This document shows, in pieces, positions 26,137 through 35,885 of a stretch of 64,000 nucleotides of DNA; positions within the stretch are counted from its first letter, which is position 1, and each line of letters starts with the position of its first letter. Source of the DNA: Pseudarthrobacter equi (lineage in GTDB: Bacteria; Actinomycetota; Actinomycetes; Actinomycetales; Micrococcaceae); NCBI RefSeq assembly GCF_900105535.1, contig NZ_LT629779.1:4216001-4280000 (forward strand), read 5' to 3'. The notes beneath the pieces were generated by a model. It made no database searches. It saw only the letters and a list, made by a program, of their open reading frames with translations, and was not told the DNA's origin. Made by a program: the position numbers and the translations under genes.

Positions 26137-27222
26137 TCACGTCGCGTAGATGAAAACAGCCGCGGACTTGATCACGAAGTGGGCCCGGACCCCCGGCGCC
26201 AGGCCCAGCTCTGCCGAGGCCGCGGGTGTGATGTCCGCGGCCAGGCCGCCTCCCCGCACCCGGATCTGGTCTCCATGGGGCTCCAGCTCGGTGACCTCCA
26301 CGGGAAAGGAATTGCGGGGGCTTCCGTGTGCGTCCGTCAGGAATACGGACACGGCCGACGGCGGAAACACGGCCGCGCCCGGCAGCCCGGCGGCGCCTGC
26401 CTGGCCTGTTTCGCCCGGCTCCTCCAGGTGCCCCGCGATCTCCAGGCCGGGGCCGATTCCCTGGCCGCCCGCCGTCCGGATCCCGGAAGCCGTCAGCGTG
26501 CCGGTGACGAAGTTGAGCCCGGCCAGGCCGGCGGCGAACGGGCTGCGGGGCCGCTCCAGCACCTCGCGGGTGGGCCCGTCCTCAGCGACGCGCCCATTCT
26601 CGAGGACCACCACGCGGTCCGCCAGCATGAGCGCATCCAGCACGTCGTGGGTGACGATGATGGCCTGCCGGTCCGCGAGTACCCGCTTCAGCAGCCGCCG
26701 CAGCAGCGGAGCCGAATGGATGTCCAGGGCCGCCATGGGCTCGTCCAGCAGGAGGAGGCCGGGGTCGGCAGCGAGGGCACGGGCGACCGCGACGCGCTGC
26801 GCCTGGCCGCCGGACAGCCCGGCTGGGCGGCGGCCAGCCATGGCTTCAGCCTCTACTTCGGCCAGCCACTGGAGGGCGCGTTCCCTTGCCTTTCGCGGCG
26901 GGACCCCGGCGCTCCGGGGCCCGAAGGCAACATTCTCCGCCGCTGTGAGGTGCGGAAAGAGCAGGGGTTCCTGGGCCAGGAGTGCCGTTCCCCGGCGGTG
27001 CGGCGGAGTCCACTGATGGATCCCGGACCCCAGATGGAAGAGCGTCCGGCCATTGAGCTCGGCCCGCCCGGAGTCCGGCCGGACCAGGCCCGCGATGCTG
27101 GACAGCAGGGTGGATTTGCCCGCGCCGTTGGGCCCCATCACCGCCACGGTTTCGGTGGGCCCCAGCGCGAGGGACACGTCAAAATCCCGCTGGGCCACGG
27201 CAGCCTGGAACGAAAAGCTCAC
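26137..27222 (-). CDS. modC: Molybdate ABC transporter ATP-binding protein
   Basis: A 361-residue ABC ATPase with Walker A GPNGAGKS, signature LSGGQAQRV, Walker B LLLLDEP and the switch His in VTHDVLDA, followed by a C-terminal TOBE-type regulatory region (about 240-361). It powers molybdate import through ModB. I chose GTG 27222 because it overlaps the modB stop as GTGA and begins at the ABC domain; the frame extends upstream to 27279 without homology. It is the last gene of the mod operon. Confidence 0.9.
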   Translation of the reverse strand: MSFSFQAAVAQRDFDVSLALGPTETVAVMGPNGAGKSTLLSSIAGLVRPDSGRAELNGRTLFHLGSGIHQWTPPHRRGTALLAQEPLLFPHLTAAENVAFGPRSAGVPPRKARERALQWLAEVEAEAMAGRRPAGLSGGQAQRVAVARALAADPGLLLLDEPMAALDIHSAPLLRRLLKRVLADRQAIIVTHDVLDALMLADRVVVLENGRVAEDGPTREVLERPRSPFAAGLAGLNFVTGTLTASGIRTAGGQGIGPGLEIAGHLEEPGETGQAGAAGLPGAAVFPPSAVSVFLTDAHGSPRNSFPVEVTELEPHGDQIRVRGGGLAADITPAASAELGLAPGVRAHFVIKSAAVFIYAT

Positions 27223-28094
27223 CGGACCGTCCCGCCCGCGGTGCCCGCCGTCGTCGGGCGCTGGGAAGAGCCGCCCCATAGTGCCGGGCCTTGACGCTGC
27301 AGTCCGCCGGGGCGGCCGTAGGCAAGTGCCACCACCGCTACCGCGACGGCCACCAGGACAAGTGACAGGGCGACGGCGGCGTCGGGATCGGTTTCACGCT
27401 GGAGGTAGATTTCCAGCGGCAGTGTGCGGGTGACCCCCTGGAGGCTGCCGGCAAAGGTGAGCGTGGCGCCGAATTCGCCCAGGCTGCGGGCAAACGAAAG
27501 CACTGCTCCGGAGGCCAGCCCGGGAAGGATCAGCGGGAGGGTGACGCGGCGGAACACGACGCCCGGCGGTGCGCCGAGGGTGGCTGCCACGGCCTCATAC
27601 TTCTGCCCGCCGATCCTCAGCGCCCCTTCTAGGCTGACCACCAGGAACGGCAGTGCCACGAAGGTTTGCGCAAGGACCACGGCGGCGGTGGAGAAGGCGA
27701 TCTGGATGCCGAGGACCTGCAGGGCGCCGCCCAGGAGTCCCTGCCGGCCGAAGGTGTAGAGCAGCGCAATGCCGCCCACCACCGGCGGCAGCACCAGCGG
27801 CAGCAGCACGAGGGAGCGGAGCAGCCGCTGGAAGGGGAAGCTGCCGCGGGCCAGGACGAGGGCGAGGGGGACACCGAGCACGATGCACAGGAGCGTGCTC
27901 GCAGCCGACGTGCGCAGGCTCAGGGCCAGGGCGTCCAGCGCGGACTCAGAAGTGACCAGCGGGATGAAGTTTGCCCAGTTGACCCGTGCCACGATGGCTG
28001 CCAGGGGCAGGACCACCACCAGGGCCGCCAGGACAGCGAGTCCGGAAACCCACCGAGGGATGCCGGTATACGGCTGCCGCGCCCGGAGTTTCAT
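27219..28094 (-). CDS. modB: Molybdate ABC transporter permease
   Basis: A 291-residue inner-membrane permease with about six transmembrane helices and the binding-protein-dependent transport motif [21 protein letters not shown] contacting the ATPase. Family members form a homodimeric molybdate channel. It overlaps modA by ATGA at its start and modC at its end. The C-terminal 30 residues are a low-complexity hydrophilic tail not usual for ModB. Confidence 0.92.
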   Translation of the reverse strand: MKLRARQPYTGIPRWVSGLAVLAALVVVLPLAAIVARVNWANFIPLVTSESALDALALSLRTSAASTLLCIVLGVPLALVLARGSFPFQRLLRSLVLLPLVLPPVVGGIALLYTFGRQGLLGGALQVLGIQIAFSTAAVVLAQTFVALPFLVVSLEGALRIGGQKYEAVAATLGAPPGVVFRRVTLPLILPGLASGAVLSFARSLGEFGATLTFAGSLQGVTRTLPLEIYLQRETDPDAAVALSLVLVAVAVAVVALAYGRPGGLQRQGPALWGGSSQRPTTAGTAGGTVR

Positions 28095-28885
28095 TGTCCG
28101 CCTGCGCCGAACCCGGCTTTGGCGAGAACCTGCTGGCCGCCGGGCCCCAGCACGAGGTCAATAAAGGCCTTGGCGGCTTCCTTGTCCTTTGCTCCGGACA
28201 GGGATGTGATGGGGTAGCTGTTGACGGCCGCTGCGGCCTCTGGGAACGGGATGCTGTCCACCTTGTCCCCGGCTGACCTGACGTCCGTGACGTACACCAG
28301 GCCGGCGTCGGCTTCGCCGGAGGTGACTTTGCCCAGGACGTCGGTCACCGCGTTTTCCTCGCTGACCGGGCGGAGGGCAACCCCTGCCTTGCCCGCCACC
28401 GTAGCTGCGGCCGCACCGCAGGGCACCTGCTTGGCGCACGTCACCAGCCGGAGGCCGTCCCTGGCAAGGTCCTGGAACCCGGTGACATGTGCGGGATTCC
28501 CGGCCGGGACCGCAATGGCCAGGGTGTTGGTTGCGAAAACCCGGGGCTCGCCGCCGGCCAGGCCCGCCCCGGTGACTTTGTCCATGTTTTTGGTGTCCGC
28601 GGAGGCAAAAACGTCCGCGGGGGCGCCCTGGTTGATCTGGGTGGCGAGGTCCGAGGAGCCGGCGAAGCTCAGGTTGACGCGGGTGCCGGGATGCTGCGCC
28701 TCGAACGTGTCTGCCAACTCGGTGAAGCTGGACTTGAGTGACGCAGCGGCGAAGACGGTCAGGGTTATGGCGGCAGCGTCAGATGAGGTGCCTGCGCCGC
28801 CCGCCGGTGCGCTGCCGCCCGCGCATCCGGCCAGTCCGGCCGCCAGCGCCAGCGCCGCGACCGTCGCCGTAATGCTTCGTTTCAT
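28091..28885 (-). CDS. modA: Molybdate-binding lipoprotein
   Basis: A 264-residue periplasm-side (cell-surface) substrate-binding protein. The lipobox LAGC places the lipid-anchored cysteine at residue 21. The family segments [14 protein letters not shown] and [24 protein letters not shown] are present. It captures molybdate for ModBC. It is overlapped at both ends by its operon neighbours. Confidence 0.93.
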   Translation of the reverse strand: MKRSITATVAALALAAGLAGCAGGSAPAGGAGTSSDAAAITLTVFAAASLKSSFTELADTFEAQHPGTRVNLSFAGSSDLATQINQGAPADVFASADTKNMDKVTGAGLAGGEPRVFATNTLAIAVPAGNPAHVTGFQDLARDGLRLVTCAKQVPCGAAAATVAGKAGVALRPVSEENAVTDVLGKVTSGEADAGLVYVTDVRSAGDKVDSIPFPEAAAAVNSYPITSLSGAKDKEAAKAFIDLVLGPGGQQVLAKAGFGAGGQ

Positions 28886-29292
28886 ACCGTTCCCTTCCCC
28901 TGCGGGGTTTCGATGATGACGGTGGTGGCCTTGACCACGGCCGTGGCCACCGAACCCAACTCAAGCCCCAGGTCCCGGACGGCTTCGCTGCTCATCAGCG
29001 ACACCACCCGGAAGGGCCCGCACTGGAGTTCCACCTGCGCCATGACTTTGTCTGCCGTAATGCCGGTCACCAACCCCACGAACCTGTTGCGCGCCGAACT
29101 TCCGGTCCGGTGCGGGTCGTCGGGAAGCTGGGCGAGTTTCTGGGCGTGCCGGGCGAGCTCCAGCCCGTCCACGGCCAGCCGGCCGGACTCGTCCCTGAGG
29201 GCTGTGAGGGAACCGTTGTCCGTCCAGCGGCGCACGGTATCGTCACTGACACCGAGGAAGCGTGCGGCCTCCGAAACGCGAATGAGATTCAT
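28882..29292 (-). CDS. HTH-TOBE molybdenum-responsive regulator
   Basis: A 136-residue protein with an N-terminal MerR/excisionase-type helix-turn-helix (SEAARFLGVSDDTVRRW, about 5-21) and a C-terminal TOBE/Mop domain (about 68-132: SARNRFVGLV...VMAQVEL). TOBE domains bind molybdate or tungstate, so this is probably the oxyanion sensor controlling the mod operon that it leads. On the minus strand TACGAT (29304-29299) ends 6 nt before ATG 29292, so its transcript may be leaderless; the longer frame to 29481 is not supported. It overlaps modA by ATGA. Confidence 0.82.
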   Translation of the reverse strand: MNLIRVSEAARFLGVSDDTVRRWTDNGSLTALRDESGRLAVDGLELARHAQKLAQLPDDPHRTGSSARNRFVGLVTGITADKVMAQVELQCGPFRVVSLMSSEAVRDLGLELGSVATAVVKATTVIIETPQGKGTV

Positions 29293-29424
29293 GCGCCCAT
29301 CGTAGTTCGTATTTGCGGACAAAATCACCGATTCATTCCGCAGATCGGATTGTGAGTGCAGCGTTGTTTCCGGCGGGTGTCGCGCTGCCGGGCGGCGGCG
29401 GGGCCGCGGCACTACACTTCCTGC

Positions 29425-30294
29425 ATGGCCATTTACCTGGACCCGCCATTGTGGCCTGCCCACGGAACACACTTCTCGCACCTGGTGTCAGACACGTCGC
29501 TGGATGAGCTGCATGCCTTCGCCGGCGCAGCGGGCATCCCGGAGCGGGCGTTCGACGGCGACCATTACGATGTGCCGGAGCGCCGCTTTGATGACCTGGT
29601 GGCTGCCGGCGCGGTGCCCGTTGAGGCCCGCGTCCTGGTGCGGAAGCTGATCGCCAGCGGCCTGCGGATCCCGGCGCGGCAGCGGAACAAATCCCTCAAG
29701 GTGCCGCTGCTGAACCGGTGGAACACCATCATGGACGGCCATGACGCCCTGTTCCTGGACCTGCTGGACCGCTGGAGCGAACCGCACCGGCACTATCACG
29801 GCTGCACCCACCTGCTCTCGGTCCTCGAGTCGCTGGACCTGCTCACGGAGCCCGCCGAACCTCCACGCACGGTGCTGCTGGCCGCCTGGTTCCATGACGC
29901 CGTCTATCGCGGAATCGCCGAACAGGACGAGGAGGAATCGGCCCGCCTGGCCGAGGACCGGCTGGCGGAAGCCGGGCTCCCCGAAGCTGACGTGGACGAG
30001 GTTGCCCGACTGGTGCGCCTGACCTCTGACCACCGGCCAGAACCGGGGGACGACGGCGGCGCCCTGCTCTGCGACGCGGACCTTTCCGTCCTCGGCGGGG
30101 AACCGGACCAGTACGCGCGCTACGTGGCTGCCGTGCGCCAAGACTATGCACACATCGGCGACGCCGACTTCGCCGCCGGCCGTGCCGCCGTCGTACGCCA
30201 TCTGCTCGAACTGGACCCGCTGTTCCGCAGCCCCCGCGCAAAGGCGCTGTGGGAGGACTCCGCGCACCGCAACCTGAAGGGCGAACTGGCATGA
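29425..30294 (+). CDS. DUF4031 domain fused to an HD-type hydrolase domain
   Basis: A 289-residue protein. Residues 1-85 match the small DUF4031 family (MAIYLDPPLWPAHGTHFSHL, then HYDVPERR). Residues 100-289 look like an HD-fold metal-dependent phosphohydrolase, with HYHGCTH, WFHDAVY and a later DADLSVLG. The two are usually separate proteins, so this is a fusion. TACACT at 29413-29418 ends 6 nt before ATG, indicating a leaderless start. The stop overlaps the next gene by ATGA. The biochemical role is unknown. Confidence 0.75.
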   Translation: MAIYLDPPLWPAHGTHFSHLVSDTSLDELHAFAGAAGIPERAFDGDHYDVPERRFDDLVAAGAVPVEARVLVRKLIASGLRIPARQRNKSLKVPLLNRWNTIMDGHDALFLDLLDRWSEPHRHYHGCTHLLSVLESLDLLTEPAEPPRTVLLAAWFHDAVYRGIAEQDEEESARLAEDRLAEAGLPEADVDEVARLVRLTSDHRPEPGDDGGALLCDADLSVLGGEPDQYARYVAAVRQDYAHIGDADFAAGRAAVVRHLLELDPLFRSPRAKALWEDSAHRNLKGELA

Positions 30295-31106
30295 ACGCAC
30301 CCGGCTCGAACCCGCGGCACACCAGGACGGCGAATGCCGCGCACTGGCAGCTTCCCTATACTGTCCGCTTCGAGTGGGGACCGGATGCAGCCGCCATCAC
30401 TTCCGGCGCCGACCTTGCCGTGGTGGTGGACGTCCTGTCCTTCACCACCTGTGTGAGCGTGGCGCTGGACCGCGGCGCGGAGGTGCTCCCCTACGCGTGG
30501 AGGGACACCAGCGCCGAGGACTTCGCCGCCCACCACGGGGCACAGCTTGCCGGACCGCGCGACGGCGGCGGGCTGAGCCTGTCCCCCGCCAGCCTCCGTG
30601 CCGCGGACTCCCTGGACCGGGTGGTGCTCCCCTCCCCCAACGGCTCAGCGCTCTGCCATGAACTGGCCGGCCACGTTCCGCTGGTGGCCGCGGTGTCCCT
30701 CCGCAACGCGGCGGCAACGGCCGACTGGGTGGCTGAGAACGTGCCGGAGGACGCAGTGATCGCCGTGATCGCCGCCGGCGAGCGCTGGCACGACGGAACC
30801 CTCCGCCCCGCCGTTGAGGACCAGATCGGTGCCGGCGCCTTCATCGCAGGCCTGGCGGCCTCGGGCAGGGGCGGCTACGACGCGGATGAAGGCAGGGACG
30901 GCCGGCACGGCTACTCGCCCGAATCAGTGGCGGCGATGGCGGTCTACGAGGCGGCCGAACCGCGGTTGCGGGAGATGCTGCACGGGTGTGCCAGCGGCCG
31001 CGAACTGGCCGGCGCCGGCTACGCCGCGGACGTGGACATCGCCGCGGAGCTGGACGACAGCGACGCCGTGGCCATCTTGGCGGACGGGGTCTTCCGGCGC
31101 AGGTGA
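30291..31106 (+). CDS. 2-phosphosulfolactate phosphatase (ComB) family protein
   Basis: A 271-residue protein of the ComB family (2-phosphosulfolactate phosphatase), with the family segments VVVDVLSFTTCVSVA and LPSPNGSALC, and VIAAGERW. Archaeal ComB acts in coenzyme M synthesis, a pathway not expected here, so the actual substrate is unknown. It is translationally coupled to the DUF4031-HD protein, which suggests a shared task. Confidence 0.78.
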   Translation: MNAPGSNPRHTRTANAAHWQLPYTVRFEWGPDAAAITSGADLAVVVDVLSFTTCVSVALDRGAEVLPYAWRDTSAEDFAAHHGAQLAGPRDGGGLSLSPASLRAADSLDRVVLPSPNGSALCHELAGHVPLVAAVSLRNAAATADWVAENVPEDAVIAVIAAGERWHDGTLRPAVEDQIGAGAFIAGLAASGRGGYDADEGRDGRHGYSPESVAAMAVYEAAEPRLREMLHGCASGRELAGAGYAADVDIAAELDDSDAVAILADGVFRRR

Positions 31107-31129
31107 GGAACGGTACTGCGAAGGGCCGG

Positions 31130-31426
31130 CTACTGGGTGAACTGCTGGACGGCACCCGGTATGGAACCCAAAGTGCTGATCAACGCCAATGTGGCAATCC
31201 CGTAGCCGATCACCAGGGCCGCGATTGCCAGCAGCTTTCCCCGCTCGCCCCGGAGTCGGATTTGATTCAAGGCAACATGCCCGGCACCCACCGCAAAGAC
31301 TGCAAGGACGGCCACCCCGAAAATCCACAACCCTGATGCTGCTACCGCAGCCAAAACCAGGGCTGCGACAGCAAATTTGTTCAATTCACCGGTTGCCGTG
31401 TGCGTCGGTTCTGTCGATGTGCTCAT
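31130..31426 (-). CDS. DUF4190-like small membrane protein
   Basis: A 98-residue protein with two hydrophobic helices (about 20-45 and 65-88) linked by VALNQIRLRGERGK. This arrangement (helix, GHVALxQI, basic loop, helix) is typical of DUF4190 proteins. I chose ATG 31426 over the frame start at 31453 because GGGGGA lies just upstream and the extra residues are not family-like. The function is unknown. Confidence 0.7.
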   Translation of the reverse strand: MSTSTEPTHTATGELNKFAVAALVLAAVAASGLWIFGVAVLAVFAVGAGHVALNQIRLRGERGKLLAIAALVIGYGIATLALISTLGSIPGAVQQFTQ

Positions 31427-31588
31427 CCTGGTCCCCCAACCTTTGGTGTGCATGGGAGTCTAGCCTGACCCGGGTCCTGGCAAATGACCAGCCCGCAAAG
31501 CGGACGGCGCCTGGAGGTCACGCCACGCGCCAGGACTCATATCCTGTCTGTATTTGGAAAGCCGAAAGTGGGGGCATGAATGGATGCG

Positions 31589-31613
31589 AGAGTTCTTCGC
31601 GGAGAAGAACTCT
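31589..31613. terminator. Perfect 10-bp hairpin in the gap before yccF
   Basis: AGAGTTCTTC pairs with GAAGAACTCT around GCGGA. It lies 72 nt beyond the stop of the minus-strand YccF gene. There is no T-run. The remaining 31427-31684 shows no gene. Confidence 0.45.
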
Positions 31614-31684
31614 TCTGAGGAATTTCAGGCGCATCAAAGCGGCCCGGGTCAATGACGTCCCGTTCGTCATGACCAGGGCCGGGA

Positions 31685-32086
31685 CTAGCGGTAGGTGCTC
31701 ACGAACGGGGTGCTGGTGGGCACAATCTGCTTGCCCAGCGGCATCAGCGATACCGGGATGAGCTTCAGGTTGGCGATTGCCAGCGGGATGCCGATGATGG
31801 TGATGGCCATGGCGAAGGCGGTGACCACATGTCCCACGGCAATCCAGATGCCGGCCACCAGCAGCCAGATGACGTTACCCAGCAGCGAGAAGACACCGTT
31901 GCCGCCGGGCTTGTCCACCACCATGCGCCCAAACGGCCACAGCGTGTAGGACGCGATCCGGAACGAGGCGATGCCCCACGGAATGGTCACGATCAGCAGG
32001 CAGCAGATGACCCCGGCCGCGAAGTAGCCCAGGGCCAGCCAGAAGCCGCCGAATACCAGCCAGATGATGTTGAGCAGTGTCTTCAT
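31685..32086 (-). CDS. yccF: YccF domain-containing membrane protein
   Basis: A 133-residue membrane protein with two YccF (DUF307) repeats, each having the pattern NIIWL/NVIWL, hydrophobic helix, and a TIPWGI/TIIGIPL segment. About four transmembrane stretches are visible. The function is unknown in general. I chose ATG 32086 (MKTLLNIIWLV). Confidence 0.85.
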   Translation of the reverse strand: MKTLLNIIWLVFGGFWLALGYFAAGVICCLLIVTIPWGIASFRIASYTLWPFGRMVVDKPGGNGVFSLLGNVIWLLVAGIWIAVGHVVTAFAMAITIIGIPLAIANLKLIPVSLMPLGKQIVPTSTPFVSTYR

Positions 32087-32191
32087 GCATCCATTGTCCA
32101 CCGCGTCTGCGGACCGGAACGTGGGGGATCCCCCTGAGCGGACCCTGAATTGGCCCGGCTGACAGCGCCGGCAACAGGGTTCCGGGCAGCC

Positions 32192-32803
32192 CTAGACCTT
32201 CGCGCCGGCCTTCGCGGCACCAACGAAGGCACGGATCTTTGCCAGGTCCTTGACGCCGCGGGATGCCTCCACACCGGAGGACACATCAACGCCCCAGGCG
32301 TGGGCTGCCAAGGAAGCGTCACGGACATTGCCTGCGTCCAGACCGCCGGCGAGCAACCACTGGCGGCCCTGCAGGACGGGGAGGTCCGCCATGGACGCGT
32401 AGTCCCAGCTCTCACCCGAGCCGGGCACGGCGGCATCGATCAGGAGGAGGTCTTCGCCCCAGTCCTTCAACTCATCCGGCCCGGCACCAACGGTGACGGC
32501 CCTGACCAGCTTCATGCCGGCGTCGTGCACTGTGGCAACATCCGCGCGGGTGCGCTCGCCGTGCAGCTGGATCCACTGCAGTCCCGCAGCGCGGGCAATG
32601 GCAATGGCGTCGGCCACGGGCTCGTGGCGGAAAACAGCAATGGGGGAAACGTTAGCCGGCACGTCCGCCAGCAAGGCGGCAACCTGGCCCGGCGAGACCA
32701 CCCGCGGGCTGGCGGTCAGGACGAATCCCACCGCGTCCGCCCCGGCATCCACCGCTTCCCGGATGGATTCAGACGTGCTGAGACCACACACTTTGACGAA
32801 CAT
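32192..32803 (-). CDS. trpF: Phosphoribosylanthranilate isomerase
   Basis: TrpF catalyses the Amadori rearrangement of phosphoribosylanthranilate in tryptophan synthesis. The 203-residue TIM-barrel protein shows VKVCGL at the N-terminus (catalytic Cys region), QLHGE, LLIDAA and LLAGGLDAGNV, and the C-terminal VDVSSGVE phosphate-binding motif. It lies alone, away from other trp genes, which is common in this group. Confidence 0.93.
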   Translation of the reverse strand: MFVKVCGLSTSESIREAVDAGADAVGFVLTASPRVVSPGQVAALLADVPANVSPIAVFRHEPVADAIAIARAAGLQWIQLHGERTRADVATVHDAGMKLVRAVTVGAGPDELKDWGEDLLLIDAAVPGSGESWDYASMADLPVLQGRQWLLAGGLDAGNVRDASLAAHAWGVDVSSGVEASRGVKDLAKIRAFVGAAKAGAKV

Positions 32804-32953
32804 TCCCGGGCTCCTTCAGGCTGTTTTCGTGTTGACCCCCCGCAGGAGAGTAGCAGGGACGGGTCCAACCTGCGATGCGTGCCCACGTAACCAAACCGCA
32901 CACTGGCCAGGCGGCGGGACCGGTCAGCGCCGGCCGCGAACTAGGCTGGGCAG

Positions 32954-33520
32954 ATGCAGATCATCCGCTTCGCAGAACTCAAGGCCCAACCCTGGCGCAA
33001 CGGCGGCGGCGCCACGCGGGAAATCCTCAGTGGCCCGGCAGACCAGGCTGACGGATGGGGCTGGCGGGTCAGCCTCGCCGATGTCACCAAGGCCGGTGAT
33101 TTCTCGGCATTCCCGGGTTGCGAGCGCGTGCTCACCGTGGTGGAGGGCGAACTCCTGCTGCTCAGCGTGGACGGCTCCGAACGTCCCGTCGAAAAGTACC
33201 GGCCCTTCCGGTTCGACGGCGGCGCTCCCACCACCGCCGCGCTGCCCACCGGAGACATCCGGAACCTGAACGTCATCACCAGGTCCGACGCTTTCAAGGG
33301 CTACGCATCCGTCATCGAAATTTCGAAGAAGCGCGCCCACCCGGTCTTTGCAGGACAAATCGCCGTGCTGCTGCAGGGGCAAGCCACGGTGGGTGACGGA
33401 GACGGCGGCTCCGCTGACCTGGGACGCTATGACGCGGTGGTGGGATCCGATGATGCCACTCCGGAGGTCACCGGCCGCGGGTTCCTGGCCGTGGTGTCCA
33501 TCGATCCTGCAGCGGACTGA
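32954..33520 (+). CDS. hutD: HutD/Ves family cupin-like protein
   Basis: A 188-residue protein of the HutD/Ves family (RmlC-like fold), recognised by QPWRNGGGATREI and WRVSLADVTKAGDFSAFPGCERVLTVVEG-like segments. HutD is a suspected limiter of histidine use in pseudomonads, but no hut genes are nearby. TAGGCT at 32942-32947 ends 6 nt before the ATG, a leaderless arrangement. Confidence 0.82.
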   Translation: MQIIRFAELKAQPWRNGGGATREILSGPADQADGWGWRVSLADVTKAGDFSAFPGCERVLTVVEGELLLLSVDGSERPVEKYRPFRFDGGAPTTAALPTGDIRNLNVITRSDAFKGYASVIEISKKRAHPVFAGQIAVLLQGQATVGDGDGGSADLGRYDAVVGSDDATPEVTGRGFLAVVSIDPAAD

Positions 33521-33622
33521 ACCGCCCGCGAACCGGCCCCAGCAAGGGACACGGACAAACCTTGCGAGGCCCGAAATTTCCCCCTCTGGTGAGGGCTCCG
33601 GTCCGTCCCTACACTCGGCACT

Positions 33623-34153
33623 ATGACCACAACAACGTTCAACGCGCTCCTGTCCACCCAGATCGGCAACGAGTTCACGGCGTCCCAGCAGTACATCGCC
33701 GTTGCCACGTGGTTCGCCAACGAGGACCTGCCCCAGTTGGCCCGCTACTTCTACCGCCAGTCCGTGGAGGAGCGGAACCACGCCATGATGATGGTCCAGT
33801 ACATGCTGGACAGGGACATCCCCTTTAACATTCCAGGCGTTCCTGCAGTCCGGACCGACTTCGCCAAGGTCACCGAGCCGCTGGCCCTTGCGCTGCAGCA
33901 GGAAAAGGAAGTCACCAGGAACATCGAGGACCTGTTCCGTGCTGCCCGCACCGAAAATGACGCCCTGGGCGAGCAGTTCATGCTCTGGTTCCTCAAGGAA
34001 CAGGTGGAGGAGGTGGCGTCCATGACCACCCTGCTGAACATCGCCGAACGCGCGGACAACCTCTTCGACATCGAAAACTTCATCGCCCGGGAAACCGTCG
34101 GCGACGGCGGCCGCGACGCCAACGCACCGGAAGCCGCAGGCGGCGCGCTCTAA
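33623..34153 (+). CDS. Ferritin (BfrB-like)
   Basis: A 176-residue non-heme ferritin. It stores iron after oxidising Fe(II) at a ferroxidase centre; likely ligands are seen in NEFTASQQY, EERNHAMMM and in the later helix QFMLWFLKEQVEEV. A disordered tail of about 15 residues ends the protein. TACACT at 33610-33615 ends 7 nt before the ATG, a leaderless arrangement. No Fur-type box was identified. Confidence 0.92.
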   Translation: MTTTTFNALLSTQIGNEFTASQQYIAVATWFANEDLPQLARYFYRQSVEERNHAMMMVQYMLDRDIPFNIPGVPAVRTDFAKVTEPLALALQQEKEVTRNIEDLFRAARTENDALGEQFMLWFLKEQVEEVASMTTLLNIAERADNLFDIENFIARETVGDGGRDANAPEAAGGAL

Positions 34154-34314
34154 CCCCCGGCCAACTGGGTAGCAGGCACCCGTGGTGAGCTTGGGCACCA
34201 ACGGTGGCCACCCGGCGTCGGGCATTGCTATGTTGTAAACCAAGGCTCCGCACCCGAGCCTCCGGACGACGGTTCAGTACCCGGCACGCGACAAGACTGG
34301 CCAAAGGATCTGTC

Positions 34315-34638
34315 ATGTCGTGGTTAATCCTGGTTCTCTCCGGGGCGCTCGAAGCAGTCTGGGCCGCCGCCCTGCACCGCGCAGCGCAGGCAACCGGCAA
34401 ACGCCGCATCGCCCCCTCCATCCTCTTCCTGGTCTCCGTCGCCGCCAGCACCGGCGGCCTGGCCCTCGCCATGCAAACCATCCCCACCGGCACCGCCTAT
34501 GCGGTGTGGGTGGGCGTCGGCGTGGTCCTGACGTCCGCCTACGCGATGGCCAGCAAGGTTGAACGCCCGACGGCGGCGCGCCTGCTCCTGCTGACCGGCA
34601 TCGCCGCGTGCGTGGTTGGCCTGAAGGTGGTGGCGTGA
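34315..34638 (+). CDS. SMR family transporter subunit (Gdx/SugE-like), first of a pair
   Basis: A 107-residue small multidrug resistance protein with four transmembrane helices and the essential Glu at position 13 in GALEAVWAAAL. The LExVWA and PTGTAYAVWVGVG segments resemble the SugE/Gdx guanidinium-exporter subtype. The next SMR gene overlaps its stop as TGATG, so the two probably form a heterodimer. Export of guanidinium or a cationic drug is inferred from subtype only. Confidence 0.82.
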   Translation: MSWLILVLSGALEAVWAAALHRAAQATGKRRIAPSILFLVSVAASTGGLALAMQTIPTGTAYAVWVGVGVVLTSAYAMASKVERPTAARLLLLTGIAACVVGLKVVA

Positions 34639-34997
34639 TGTTGAAGCGTTCAGCTCCGTGGCTGGTGCTGCTGGCATCGGCCGTCCTCGAAGCGGTCTGG
34701 GCTACTGCGCTGGGCCTGTCCGACGGCTTCAGCAAGCCGTTGCCCACGGCGGTCTTCCTGGTCACCGCCACCCTCAGCATGCTGGGCCTGGGCCTGGCAA
34801 TCCGGTCCATCCCGCTGGGCACCGCGTACGCCATCTGGGTAGGCATCGGGGCTGCCCTGACAGTTGGCTGGGCCATGGCCACCGGCGTGGAACCTTTCAG
34901 CGTGCTGAAGCTGCTGTTCATCGCCGGGATCGTGGCCTGTGCCGCCGGACTCAAGGCATTGCCCACTGAGAAGAAGCAGCCGGCTCCCGCGCGCTGA
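34638..34997 (+). CDS. SMR family transporter subunit, second of a pair
   Basis: A 119-residue SMR protein with four helices and the conserved Glu at position 18 in AVLEAVWATAL. It starts within the stop of the first SMR gene, indicating coupled translation and a likely heterodimer. Its stop codon (34995-34997) lies inside the left end of a 94-bp palindromic repeat. The short basic tail EKKQPAPAR follows the last helix. Confidence 0.82.
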   Translation: MLKRSAPWLVLLASAVLEAVWATALGLSDGFSKPLPTAVFLVTATLSMLGLGLAIRSIPLGTAYAIWVGIGAALTVGWAMATGVEPFSVLKLLFIAGIVACAAGLKALPTEKKQPAPAR

Positions 34998-35087
34998 CTT
35001 TCACCACCTTTGAGGCGGGCTGGCGGCGTGTCCCGGCGACCCGCCGCCGTCCGCCGCCATGGTGGCCGCAAAGGTGGGGAGGTTCAG
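34994..35087. repeat. 94-bp palindromic repeat, copy 1
   Basis: It begins CTGA and ends TCAG. The outer arms pair CCACCTTT with AAAGGTGG, and the interior is GC-rich with further complementarity (GGCGGCG with CCGCCG). A second copy of exactly the same length is at 35785-35878. Both share CACCTTTGAGGCGGG, CGGCGTGTCCCGG and AAAGGTGGGGAG. The left end supplies the SMR stop codon. Confidence 0.8.
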
Positions 35088-35117
35088 CGGCGCTGCCCTG
35101 GCCTTTAGGCTTTTGCC

Positions 35118-35744
<627 letters not shown>

Positions 35745-35784
35745 CCAACCCGCGTTCCAAGCGGCCAGCCTGGCGGCAGCGCTG

Positions 35785-35878
35785 CTGAGTTTTCCCACCT
35801 TTGAGGCGGGCCGACGGCGTGTCCCGGGGACACGCCGTCGTACCTGCCATCCTCACGGCGAAAGGTGGGGAGTTTCAG
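35785..35878. repeat. 94-bp palindromic repeat, copy 2
   Basis: Same length and ends (CTGA...TCAG) as copy 1. Here the interior forms a very good second stem, CGACGGCGTGTCCC with GGGACACGCCGTCG. It lies between the kinase stop and the stop of the convergent choline oxidase gene, so it may double as a terminator. Confidence 0.8.
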
Positions 35879-35885
35879 CGGAAGG

